NCBI GenBank assembly: GCA_016194835.1
Contig: JACQAU010000225.1
Coordinates: 1 to 6,289, forward strand
From: Deltaproteobacteria bacterium
GTDB lineage: Bacteria > Bdellovibrionota > UBA1018
Reading direction: 5' to 3'
Length of the DNA: 6,289 nucleotides
The position numbers and the translations under genes are program-made. Below the pieces are notes generated by a model. That model made no database searches and was not told the origin of the DNA. It saw only the letters and a program-made list of their open reading frames with translations. Every line of letters begins with the position of its first letter. The first letter of the stretch is position 1. This document shows, piece by piece, positions 1-6,277 of the stretch.

Positions 1-1277
1 CACCCTACCCATAACAAAAAATCCACGTTCGAATCTTCTGCCATAGTCTTAATGTTTAAACCTTCTGCCCACTTGGCACGATCTTGCGAACTAAAAGCCC
101 ATGGAGTTGCATTTGTTTCCATGTTTTTAAAAACAGTCTGCACCTCTGTCGGAAATTTCGACTCCATCAAAACGAGGTTGCGTCTGATATCATAAATTTT
201 GTTTGTCTGTTCTACAAATACAGGGCATGCAATTTCACATGCTCTACACGTGGTACAGGCCCAAATAACGTTTTCTGTCACATTAGCATCAATCACCGGA
301 GAAACTTCGTTATATTTTTTAGCTAATATTTTTTCTTTATTTCTATATAAATTTTCTTTTAAATCTAAAATGAGCAACTTTGGAGACAATGGCTTTCCAG
401 TATTCCAGGCAGGGCACACCTCTTGACAACGACCACATTCAGTACATGAATAATAGTCCAAGGCATCCTTCCAACTGAGATCCGAGATTTTTGCAGCCCC
501 GTATTGCGTAATTTTTTCGTTTTCAAAATTAATTGACTGCATTGGCTTTGATCGCCCAAGTGTTCTTAAAAAAGTATTTGGAGCAGCGGCAACAATATGC
601 AGATGCTTGGACCTTGGGATATAAACTGCAAAACCTAAAACAATTAGCATGTGAGCCCATTTAAAAAACACACTGCAATCCATATTCATTTCAGGACTTA
701 ATCCTAAATTAGATAATAAAGATGAAATATATGACGCCACCGGCATTGCCCCTTGAAACCATGGAGTATGAGCCAAAATCGTAAACCCATTGGTAAGTAA
801 AATAGCGGCCATAAGTAAAGCAATGAAACTTAAGATTATGGTTGCGTCTTTGGACTTTCCTAATGCTTCAGGACGCACAATGTAACGCCGATAAGCTGCG
901 TAAAGAACTGCCAGTAAAACACCAAAAGTAAAAATATCTTGTAAAAACACCAGGACCAAATAAGCCTTGTCTCCAATAAATTCGAAATTTGCAGTCTGAT
1001 AAATAGTTGTTACAAATTGCTCTAGTGTTCCAAGTGAAATAATAATAAATCCCCAAAAAATAATGGCGTGCATTATCCCAGCACTTTTTTTGCGTAAGAC
1101 TGCTTTTTGTCCGAGTACATTTGTTACCGCAGTCCAAATTCTTGCTTTAATCTGATCAAGTGACGGACCTATATTTTGATGAGCAAGCATAAGTTTGTAG
1201 AGTATGAAAAAACGATAAAAAGAATACCCAAAAACAAAGCTGGCAAGCGGTATAAAAACAAATGTTTGCCAAGTCAT
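1..1277 (-). CDS. Membrane iron-sulfur oxidoreductase, EMO-like ETF:menaquinone oxidoreductase (partial, 3' end outside window)
   Basis: The frame is open from an ATG at 1277 to the window edge, giving 425 residues with the C-terminus missing. The N-terminal third is membrane-embedded, with likely helices near residues 4-27, 68-90, 104-128, 144-168 and 203-221. H70, H170, H209, H225 and H227 are possible heme b ligands of a NarI-like cytochrome domain. Two ferredoxin-type [4Fe-4S] motifs follow: C278, C281, C284, C288 and C341, C344, C347, C351, each last Cys followed by Pro. The frame leaves the window at D-F-L-L-W-V-G plus the bases TG, which looks like the start of the first CCG domain seen in heterodisulfide-reductase-like proteins, where Cys would come next. 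The gene starts 8 bases after etfA. AAAGGAA lies 14 bases before the ATG, rather far, but no other in-frame start is nearby. The expected role is to pass electrons from reduced ETF to membrane menaquinone. Family membership is well supported; the ETF-partner role is inferred from architecture and position. Confidence 0.85.
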   Translation of the reverse strand, partial: MTWQTFVFIPLASFVFGYSFYRFFILYKLMLAHQNIGPSLDQIKARIWTAVTNVLGQKAVLRKKSAGIMHAIIFWGFIIISLGTLEQFVTTIYQTANFEFIGDKAYLVLVFLQDIFTFGVLLAVLYAAYRRYIVRPEALGKSKDATIILSFIALLMAAILLTNGFTILAHTPWFQGAMPVASYISSLLSNLGLSPEMNMDCSVFFKWAHMLIVLGFAVYIPRSKHLHIVAAAPNTFLRTLGRSKPMQSINFENEKITQYGAAKISDLSWKDALDYYSCTECGRCQEVCPAWNTGKPLSPKLLILDLKENLYRNKEKILAKKYNEVSPVIDANVTENVIWACTTCRACEIACPVFVEQTNKIYDIRRNLVLMESKFPTEVQTVFKNMETNATPWAFSSQDRAKWAEGLNIKTMAEDSNVDFLLWVG

Positions 1278-1285
1278 GAATGCAC

Positions 1286-2254
1286 TTAGTGTTCCTTTAT
1301 TTTTTTAAGTTCCTCTTTTAACAGAGGAACAACAGCAAAAAGATCTCCAATTACACCATAATCTGCTACTTGAAAAATTGGAGCCTCCGGATCTGTATTA
1401 ATAGCAACAATGCATTTAGACGTTCTCATGCCAGCCAAGTGCTGAATGGCTCCACTAATCCCACAGGCAATATAAAGGACAGGTGAGACCACTTTACCAG
1501 TCTGCCCCACTTGATCACGATGAGCTCTGTAACCAGCATCCACTGCCGCTCTCGAAGCTCCAACAGCCGCTCCTAATACGTCTGCTAATTCTTCGATAAT
1601 TTTAAAATTTTCAGCACTCTTTAAGGATCTGCCTCCAGAAACCACAGCGGGTGCCTCAGCTACATCTGGTCTCGCACTATTACCTTTGACTATTTCTATC
1701 ACTTTCGTCTTCAGGCCTGTAAATTGTATACTTATGGGTATGACCTTGGCTGTTTGTGCAGAAATTGGTTTAGGAGCTCCAATAGCATTTGGTCTTATAG
1801 TCGCCAACCTTGGCCCTTGACCCAAAAACTCAACCTCCACCGTTGCTTTGCCAGCATACACTGGTCTTCGAACTTTTAGATTTACCCCAGAAATTTGCGC
1901 CTGTGTACAATCACTTGCCAGACCCACACCTAAACATGCTGCAATCTTAGGCATAAAATCCCTTCCGGTTGGAGAGTGACTTGCTAATACGATATCTGGA
2001 GATGCTTGTTTAATGGCCTCTAAAACTCCTAAAGTATAACTTTCGGCAGAATAAAATTTTAAACTTGCATCCTGAATTAAATAAATACTTGTCGCGCCAT
2101 ATTGTTCTAATTCTTTTGTAAGACCAGAAACACCATCTCCCAAAAGCACTGCACTGGTCTCGTTCCCAGATTGTGTAGCTAATCCTAAAAGTTCAAAAGT
2201 AGATTTTTTTAATTTTCCATCCCTTTGTTCAGCAATTACTAGTATTTTTCCCAT
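1286..2254 (-). CDS. etfA: Electron transfer flavoprotein subunit alpha
   Basis: This is the large subunit (322 residues, full family length) of the soluble heterodimeric flavoprotein that carries electrons from dehydrogenases to a membrane quinone reductase. The N-terminal alpha/beta domain starts M-G-K-I-L-V-I-A-E, as is usual. The C-terminal FAD-binding domain is very well conserved: G-A-S-R-A-A-V-D-A-G at 232-241, G-Q-T-G-K at 250-254, G-I-S-G-A-I-Q-H-L-A-G-M at 265-276, then A-I-N-T-D-P-E-A-P-I-F at 284-294 and A-D-Y-G at 297-300. R235 and H272 match residues that contact the isoalloxazine ring in known ETFs. The gene begins 2 bases after the etfB stop and has a near-perfect Shine-Dalgarno sequence inside the end of etfB, so translation is probably coupled. 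There is no sign of damage. Confidence 0.97.
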   Translation of the reverse strand: MGKILVIAEQRDGKLKKSTFELLGLATQSGNETSAVLLGDGVSGLTKELEQYGATSIYLIQDASLKFYSAESYTLGVLEAIKQASPDIVLASHSPTGRDFMPKIAACLGVGLASDCTQAQISGVNLKVRRPVYAGKATVEVEFLGQGPRLATIRPNAIGAPKPISAQTAKVIPISIQFTGLKTKVIEIVKGNSARPDVAEAPAVVSGGRSLKSAENFKIIEELADVLGAAVGASRAAVDAGYRAHRDQVGQTGKVVSPVLYIACGISGAIQHLAGMRTSKCIVAINTDPEAPIFQVADYGVIGDLFAVVPLLKEELKKIKEH

Positions 2255-2256
2255 AA

Positions 2257-3033
2257 TTAGATCACCTTTGCTTCTTCGTGTAAGAGTCTAGCCAATTCTT
2301 TTGCCTGCGCGGCAGGGTCTCCTGAAACTTTTTTGCCAGCTTGTTTCGGTGGAGGGAGTTCAAAATTTTTGAATTTTATCTTCTGATCTCCTTCACTAAT
2401 ACCTAAATCAGATGTTTTATATGTTTTAATTTCTTTTTTCTTTGCCTTCATAATGTTTGGCAGAGTTGCATAGCGGGGTTCATTGATGCCCTTTTGTGTT
2501 GCTATAATAGCTGGTAAAGCAGTTTCGACTATTTCGTATGCTCCACCCTCAATTTCTCGCTTACATTTGACAGACTGTGCTCCATATTCGACATTTAGTA
2601 CAACAGAGACATACGGGAACCCTAAAAATCCAGCCAAAAGCTGACTCACTTGTGCTGAACCATCATCAATTGCTTCTTTGCCAGTAAAAACTAGGCCTAT
2701 GTTGGCAGGTTCTTTTTTCAAAGCATTTGCTAAAGCTTTTGCAGTCATGTTGTTATCTGCGGTTTCTGGTATTTCGATATGAATGCCAGAATCAGCTCCC
2801 ATAGCTAGTGCAGTTCGTATGCACTCGATCACTCTAGTGGGGCCTGCACTTACTACAATCACTGTGCTTCCTGCGTTTTTTTCTTTTACTCTTAAAGCTT
2901 CTTCGACAGCGTATTCATCAAAAGGCGACATAACCCATTTGATGCCACCGGTATCAATCCATGTAAAATCTGGTTTAAGTTTTATTTTCGTTTCCGTATC
3001 CGGAACTTGCTTAATACACACATATATATTCAT
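2257..3033 (-). CDS. etfB: Electron transfer flavoprotein subunit beta
   Basis: This 258-residue protein is the small, AMP-binding subunit of ETF and is the usual length. The N-terminus reads V-C-I-K-Q-V-P-D-T (5-13). S-P-F-D-E-Y-A-V-E-E-A-L (36-47) and T-G-K-E-A-I-D-D-G-S-A-Q-V (117-129) are typical nucleotide-binding segments. The ETF-beta signature follows at 159-202: R-E-I-E-G-G, then E-T-A-L-P-A-I, K-G-I-N-E-P-R-Y and L-P-N-I-M-K-A-K-K-K. The last segment corresponds to the recognition loop that docks onto acyl-CoA dehydrogenases in mitochondrial-type (group I) ETFs and is almost identical to it. This favours an ordinary dehydrogenase-linked ETF over an electron-bifurcating one. The ATG at 3033 has GTGAGGA 7 bases upstream. 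The gene follows the aminotransferase by 21 bases and precedes etfA by 2. Confidence 0.97.
   Translation of the reverse strand: MNIYVCIKQVPDTETKIKLKPDFTWIDTGGIKWVMSPFDEYAVEEALRVKEKNAGSTVIVVSAGPTRVIECIRTALAMGADSGIHIEIPETADNNMTAKALANALKKEPANIGLVFTGKEAIDDGSAQVSQLLAGFLGFPYVSVVLNVEYGAQSVKCKREIEGGAYEIVETALPAIIATQKGINEPRYATLPNIMKAKKKEIKTYKTSDLGISEGDQKIKFKNFELPPPKQAGKKVSGDPAAQAKELARLLHEEAKVI
2261..2269 (-). promoter_or_regulatory. Strong ribosome binding site of etfA
   Basis: On the minus strand AAAGGTGAT lies 6 bases before the etfA ATG, inside the last codons of etfB. It matches the 3' end of 16S rRNA almost completely. It fixes the etfA start and suggests that the two subunits are made in balanced amounts by coupled translation. 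Confidence 0.85.
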
Positions 3034-3040
3034 ACCGTGA

Positions 3041-3047
3041 TCCTCAC
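3041..3047 (-). promoter_or_regulatory. Ribosome binding site of etfB
   Basis: GTGAGGA on the minus strand lies 7 bases upstream of the etfB ATG, in the 21-base gap after the aminotransferase stop codon. It supports the chosen start. The gap is too short for a convincing separate promoter or terminator, so etfB is probably read from the dap transcript. Confidence 0.7.
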
Positions 3048-3054
3048 ATCCCTT

Positions 3055-4245
3055 TTACACTGAATTTTTTAAAATTTCTGCAACTTGTTTCAAAGTTTCT
3101 TCGTTTGTACATATGGTAAACCTGACAAAACCCTCCCCGGCCCTACCAAACCCACTCCCCGGTGTTGCAATAATCCCATGTTTTTTGATCAAATTTAATA
3201 CAAAATCATAAGATTTCGTTTTTGTGGGAATTTTTGTCCATAAATAAAACGTAGCTTTTGGAATTTGGACTTTTAAGCCTATTTCCTTTAATGCTGGTAC
3301 TAAAATGTCTCTTCGTCTTTGATAAATGGCTCTTAATTCTGTACAAAATGGTTCTGAATTTTCTAATGCGGCGGCACCTGCTTCTTGACAGGCATTAAAG
3401 ACTCCGGAGTCCATGTTCGTTTTTATTAGGGATAGGCCTTGTAAGATTTTTGCATTTCCTACTATAAAACCAACTCTCCAGCCGGTCATATTGAAAGTTT
3501 TTGAGAGACTATGAAATTCACAGCCTATGTCTTTAGCACCTGGGACTTCGAGAAAACTCGGTGGCTTTTCTCCATTAAACTTTTCTCCAGCAAAGTAAAT
3601 TTCTGAATAAGCATTGTCATGACAGACCACAATCCCATATTTTTGAGCAAAAGAGACTAGTTCTTTAAAAAACCCAACACTTGCAATAGCTGAAGTCGGA
3701 TTATTGGGATAGTTTAAAAATATGAGCTTAGTTTTTTTATTCTTTTGCACTAATTTCTTAAGTTCCCCAAAATCGGGTAAAAAGTCATTTTCAGGTCGTA
3801 ATTTAAAAAATAACGGTCGTCCACCCGCAAACCTAGTAGCAACGGAATATACTGGATAGCCTGGATCAGGAACCAATACATGATCTCCAGGATTGATAAA
3901 TGCCAATGGTAGATGTGCAATCCCTTCTTTGGATCCAATTAGAGCCATAACTTCTTTTTCATGATCTAAAGTAACTGCAAAACGTTTTAGATACCAATTT
4001 GCAATTGCTTTTCTAAACAGGGATTGTCCCCAATACGAAGGATAATGATGATTTTCTGGTTTCCTTGCTGCTTCGTATAATTTTTCAATAATAAATGTGG
4101 GAGTTGGCAAATCCGGATCTCCAATTCCTAACGATATAAGCTTTCGGCCTTTTTTAATTTCGTCTTGCTTGATTTGATCAATACTAGCAAAAAGATAAGG
4201 TGGGATTTCTTTAACCCGCTTACTAAATGAAATCATGTGTTTCAT
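3055..4245 (-). CDS. dapL: LL-diaminopimelate aminotransferase-like class I/II aminotransferase
   Basis: This is a PLP-dependent fold-type I aminotransferase of 396 residues, full length. Visible landmarks are S-L-G-I-G-D-P-D-L-P-T-P (38-49), G-S-K-E-G-I-A-H (104-111), D-P-G-Y-P-V-Y (127-133), N-Y-P-N-N-P-T-S (178-185), the cofactor-binding D210 and Y213, and S-L-S-K-T-F-N-M-T-G-W-R-V-G-F (246-260). K249 is the Schiff-base lysine, R257 the phosphate contact and R375 the likely substrate carboxylate contact. The G-S-K-E-G and S-K-T-F-N-M-T-G-W-R forms are typical of DapL-type enzymes, which convert tetrahydrodipicolinate plus glutamate to LL-diaminopimelate. The direct overlap with dapB supports this substrate. 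The G of the common N-P-T-G motif is Ser here. AAGGA lies 9 bases before the ATG at 4245 and favours it over the next ATG at 4236. A related aminotransferase of another specificity remains possible. Confidence 0.85.
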   Translation of the reverse strand: MKHMISFSKRVKEIPPYLFASIDQIKQDEIKKGRKLISLGIGDPDLPTPTFIIEKLYEAARKPENHHYPSYWGQSLFRKAIANWYLKRFAVTLDHEKEVMALIGSKEGIAHLPLAFINPGDHVLVPDPGYPVYSVATRFAGGRPLFFKLRPENDFLPDFGELKKLVQKNKKTKLIFLNYPNNPTSAIASVGFFKELVSFAQKYGIVVCHDNAYSEIYFAGEKFNGEKPPSFLEVPGAKDIGCEFHSLSKTFNMTGWRVGFIVGNAKILQGLSLIKTNMDSGVFNACQEAGAAALENSEPFCTELRAIYQRRRDILVPALKEIGLKVQIPKATFYLWTKIPTKTKSYDFVLNLIKKHGIIATPGSGFGRAGEGFVRFTICTNEETLKQVAEILKNSV

Positions 4246-4970
4246 TTTAGTTTTTCCTTAAAAAAATGTCCCATCTCAAATAAACCGGTTAGAGATGGCA
4301 TTAAGACTCTCTTTTCGGCTAACCAAAGCGCTATTTCAAGCGCGCCGCGTCCAAAAATAGCTCGATCTTTTGCCTGATGAGTGAATATTAACTGGTCATA
4401 TAGTCCATAAAAACCTACTTCATGATCTCCTACTATGTCGCCTGCACGAACGCTGTGAGTCTGAATATTGCAAAATGCGTCAGATTCGGGTGACGAAACT
4501 ATTTTTCGAATAGACACCGCCGTGCCACTTGGGGCATCTTTTTTATGCTGGTGATGCTTTTCTATAATGACCGGAGTGTATTTTAGTTTTTTTAAAATAG
4601 GCTGTGCAAATTTTAAAATTTCTAAAAAAACCATCACCCCTAAAGAAAAATTAGAGGATATAAATACAATAGTTTTCTTTGATAAACTTTCCAGTTCTTT
4701 TAGATCGTCAATTTTCCAGCCCGTACTACCCACTACAAGTGCTGGTAGTTTTTGAGGCTTCAGGTTTAGGCATTTTCTGATGAGTTCTAGTGTTGCTGTG
4801 GGAGACGAAAAATCAATAATGACATCTGAAGTTAACAAAGGTTCTAGTGGATCGCCTAAATCAGCTTGAGCAAATAAACTAATATTAGAGCCGTCGTCTT
4901 TTAAGAGCCTCTGAACCGTATTGCCCATTTTTCCATTAGCACCAAGAAGTCCTAGCTTTATATTTGGCAT
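4242..4970 (-). CDS. dapB: 4-hydroxy-tetrahydrodipicolinate reductase
   Basis: DapB reduces 4-hydroxy-tetrahydrodipicolinate with NAD(P)H in the diaminopimelate/lysine pathway, supplying the substrate of the next gene's product. From the ATG at 4970 the protein has 242 residues. It opens with the Rossmann motif G-L-L-G-A-N-G-K-M-G (7-16), then D-F-S-S-P (53-57), G-S-T-G-W (81-85) and S-S-N-F-S-L-G-V (105-112). The catalytic segment is E-K-H-H-Q-H-K-K-D-A-P-S-G-T (137-150), with H139 and K143 matching the catalytic His and Lys of the E. coli enzyme and D-A-P-S-G-T binding substrate. F-G-R-G-A-L (206-211) is also conserved. A TTG at 4997 would add nine residues, but the ATG places the Rossmann motif at its normal distance from the N-terminus. 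No clear ribosome binding site is seen for either. The stop overlaps the dapL start in ATGA, a sign of coupled translation. Confidence 0.94.
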   Translation of the reverse strand: MPNIKLGLLGANGKMGNTVQRLLKDDGSNISLFAQADLGDPLEPLLTSDVIIDFSSPTATLELIRKCLNLKPQKLPALVVGSTGWKIDDLKELESLSKKTIVFISSNFSLGVMVFLEILKFAQPILKKLKYTPVIIEKHHQHKKDAPSGTAVSIRKIVSSPESDAFCNIQTHSVRAGDIVGDHEVGFYGLYDQLIFTHQAKDRAIFGRGALEIALWLAEKRVLMPSLTGLFEMGHFFKEKLK

Positions 4971-5026
4971 AATGTTTTCATAACATGGTGTAGACAAAAT
5001 TACAAAAATAGGATTTAATCTGGGAT
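4971..5026. promoter_or_regulatory. Divergent intergenic region, presumed promoters of the dap-etf operon and the exported protein
   Basis: These 56 bases separate dapB (minus strand) from the exported protein gene (plus strand) and must hold or adjoin the start signals for both. On the minus strand TTTACA followed 17 bases later by CCTATT is a weak sigma-70-like candidate. On the plus strand AGGA at 5010-5013 is a possible ribosome binding site 13 bases before the ATG. No clear operator, riboswitch or strong consensus promoter is visible. In particular I see no convincing lysine riboswitch, and there is no room for one here. Confidence 0.4.
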
Positions 5027-5464
5027 ATGTGTAAAAATATCATTCTAGGTTTTGAAATAGTCTTTTTATCTGTTTTTAGTTATATCGCTTTTGCTGACTG
5101 GGATGGCAGTTTCGAGGTTATTTATACCGGAAAACAATCTATTCCAAAAGTAGTTGGACAGATGAGGATGAAAAAAAATCAAATTCGGATTGATTCTACG
5201 GCACCAGCTCAGGTATCAACACTTGTTAATCTTAAATTAAAAAAAGCATGGACACTTTTACACGCTCAGAAAATGTTGATGGAAACAAATGTCTCTAATG
5301 TCGAAGCCTATACCCAATTTTGTGAAACCAGTGAAATTGAAGCATGTCTGAAAAAAAGAGGGTTCAAAAAATTAGGTTCTGAAAGCATTCAGGGTCATAA
5401 ATGTGATATTTATGAATCTGAGACTAAAACAGACGGGAAAACCCGTCATGAGAGATTTTTATAA
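5027..5464 (+). CDS. Exported DUF4412-like protein, probably C-terminally truncated
   Basis: The 145-residue protein has a likely signal peptide: Lys at 3, a hydrophobic stretch at about 5-22, and an A-F-A cleavage motif ending at residue 23 before D-W-D-G. An acidic residue (E10) inside the hydrophobic core is unusual. The mature part reads like small periplasmic proteins of the DUF4412 type: an N-terminal beta-rich segment, then M-R-M-K-K-N-Q-I-R-I-D, a segment about muscle-like short strands (W-T-L-L-H, K-M-L-M-E), C99 and C107, and the typical G-S-E-S-I-Q-G-H-K-C-D-I-Y-E at 117-130. Relatives continue for roughly 40 to 60 residues after this point with a W-x-P-type segment. Here the frame stops 15 residues later and the downstream DNA does not restore the expected sequence in any frame, so the gene may be broken. 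The biochemical role is unknown. The family call is from memory and is moderate. Confidence 0.6.
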   Translation: MCKNIILGFEIVFLSVFSYIAFADWDGSFEVIYTGKQSIPKVVGQMRMKKNQIRIDSTAPAQVSTLVNLKLKKAWTLLHAQKMLMETNVSNVEAYTQFCETSEIEACLKKRGFKKLGSESIQGHKCDIYESETKTDGKTRHERFL

Positions 5465-5637
5465 TCGAATAGGAATTAGAACTACTCGGATATGGGTCAG
5501 CAGTACGTACAGTTTGCTGCTATTGTTTTGGTGTTTGGAATTATAAAGAAAAATTAATATTTACTTTCACCAGTGAAAGTCATAAATATTTTATAGTGAT
5601 TAGTCTGTCTAAAATCGTATTTCTTTTGTATTAATAG
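5465..5637. other. Gene-free stretch after the truncated exported protein
   Basis: No intact gene is seen in either strand. The plus-strand frame of the exported protein contains a second stop (TAG at 5477-5479) after its TAA. It then holds a 21-codon reading frame at 5492-5557 for a small hydrophobic peptide (M-G-Q-Q-Y-V-Q-F-A-A-I-V-L-V-F-G-I-I-K-K-N), which lacks a well-placed ribosome binding site and is probably chance. A strong hairpin occupies 5556-5590. The remainder is AT-rich with frequent stops, consistent with decayed sequence. Confidence 0.5.
5556..5590 (-). terminator. Long hairpin, possible terminator on the minus strand
   Basis: ACTTTCAC and GTGAAAGT (5563-5570 and 5573-5580) form a perfect 8-bp inverted repeat around a 2-base centre. 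The outer arms AATATTTA (5556-5563) and TAAATATT (5583-5590) extend it to about 15 bp with a 3-base bulge. On the minus strand the stem is followed by TAATTTTTCTTT, which fits an intrinsic terminator for transcripts arriving from the right, such as that of the PIN-like gene about 355 bases away. On the plus strand no T-run follows. The stem is AT-rich, and the two-base loop is tight, so a protein-binding palindrome or a mobile-element end is an alternative. Confidence 0.45.
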
Positions 5638-5858
5638 CAGTGCAGATATGAAACTACCAATTACAAGAAAAAGTCTAACCAAAAAGCTTCACCAGAGGAT
5701 GTTATCCTTAAAAAACTAGAATATTATCGCGAGAGAGAATCAGAAAAAACATTATAGATATCCGTGCTATTCTAACTGAAACAAAAATTGATCATACCTA
5801 TTTGAATGAGTGGATTTTAAAGCTTGTACTTTCAAACGAATGGAAGAAGGTCGAATAA
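5638..5858 (+). pseudogene. Remnant of a nucleotidyltransferase-like gene (C-terminal fragment, frameshifted)
   Basis: Two adjacent plus-strand frames together read like one C-terminal domain. The first, recognisable from 5686, gives A-S-P-E-D-V-I-L-K-K-L-E-Y-Y-R-E and then S-E-K before a TAG at 5755. The second continues D-I-R-A-I-L-T-E-T-K-I-D and Y-L-N-E-W-I-L-K-L to a TAA at 5856-5858. This pattern (S-P-E-D-V-I-L-K-L-E-Y-Y, then S-E-K, D-I-R, and Y-L-x-x-W) is familiar from the C-terminus of nucleotidyltransferase-like hypothetical proteins related to the AbiEii or DUF6036 type; this is a memory-based match. Adding one A to the A6 run at 5744-5749 joins the frames. There is no start codon in the first frame and nothing recognisable upstream, so about the first two thirds of the gene are gone. 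It is unlikely to be functional. Confidence 0.65.
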
Positions 5859-5944
5859 AAAAGGCTTAATATGATCTACCTATTTTGTTTGCTACCTCAT
5901 TGTATTCCTGGGCATAGCATGGGTAGTTGGTATTAGGTTTTCGG
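5859..5944. other. Short gene-free spacer between the remnant and the PIN-like gene
   Basis: The two genes converge here. I see no GC-rich stem followed by a T-run close to the end of the PIN-like gene. A short plus-strand open stretch (5875-5952) encodes a hydrophobic sequence but has no start codon, and I treat it as chance or residual sequence. Confidence 0.4.
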
Positions 5945-6277
5945 TCAGATAACGAGTTGTCCCGGCGAAGGTTGAATAGGTTTTATTTTCCAAGCAGAAA
6001 GAAACTCCTTCGCATAAAGAGGGCCTCTTTGTTGTTTAAGAGTAATCAATACAATTGAAAAATTTGGATGGAGCAGTAAAGTTTTTGCTGCTGATTCATG
6101 AAAACGAACATCTTTGGTTAGTATACATGTGAATCCTGCGGCAACAGCAGTTCTTACAAGGTCTCCATTTTCTAAATACTCCCATTGCCGGTTACTTGCC
6201 GTTTCAACCGAAATACCAATTGAATCCCTAAAAACCTCAAATAACTGTCGTGGTAGATTGTGGTCAAGCAGCCACAT
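5945..6277 (-). CDS. DUF5615-type PIN-like protein
   Basis: This small 110-residue protein has the layout of DUF5615/Mut7-C-like PIN-fold proteins. It starts with L-L-D-H-N-L-P (3-9), has N-G-D-L (37-40) followed by A-x-x-x-G-F (44-49), and then the I-L-T-K-D-V-R-F-H strand and loop (52-60). D5, D39 and D56 are the likely metal-binding acidic residues of a PIN-type nuclease, and all are present. The C-terminal part carries a V-L-I-T-L strand, also usual. The length is normal for the family and the frame is intact. Members are often found as putative toxins beside a small antitoxin such as a DUF433 protein, normally just upstream. Here only 12 bases precede the ATG, beginning with TAA, which could be the stop of such a partner outside the window. 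AGAGAT is a weak ribosome binding site. RNase activity is inferred from the fold, not shown. Confidence 0.8.
   Translation of the reverse strand: MWLLDHNLPRQLFEVFRDSIGISVETASNRQWEYLENGDLVRTAVAAGFTCILTKDVRFHESAAKTLLLHPNFSIVLITLKQQRGPLYAKEFLSAWKIKPIQPSPGQLVI

Noticed and set aside
84..426. Plus-strand open frames of 75-80 codons
   Set aside because: They lie opposite the oxidoreductase gene with its two clear Fe-S motifs, and their translations show no family features.
365..1137. Additional minus-strand open frames (365-559 and 868-1137)
   Set aside because: They are out-of-frame readings within the membrane Fe-S oxidoreductase, whose own frame is open throughout and has recognisable motifs.
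2783..3040. Plus-strand open frame of 85 codons opposite etfB
   Set aside because: etfB is unmistakable on the other strand, and this frame is its antisense shadow.
3750..4755. Open frames of 62 codons at 3750-3938 (minus) and 4567-4755 (plus)
   Set aside because: Both lie within well-conserved aminotransferase and dapB coding sequence in other frames.
4971..4997. TTG start that would extend dapB by nine residues
   Set aside because: It has no ribosome binding site, and the added residues precede the normal N-terminal Rossmann strand. The ATG at 4970 gives the usual start.
5744..5750. AAAAAAC as a classical -1 programmed frameshift heptamer
   Set aside because: The heptamer codon phase does not match the frame being read. 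Only a simple slip on the A-run would join the frames, and the fragment lacks a start codon.
5875..5952. Short plus-strand hydrophobic open stretch
   Set aside because: It has no start codon, is only about 25 codons long and overlaps the end of the PIN-like gene.
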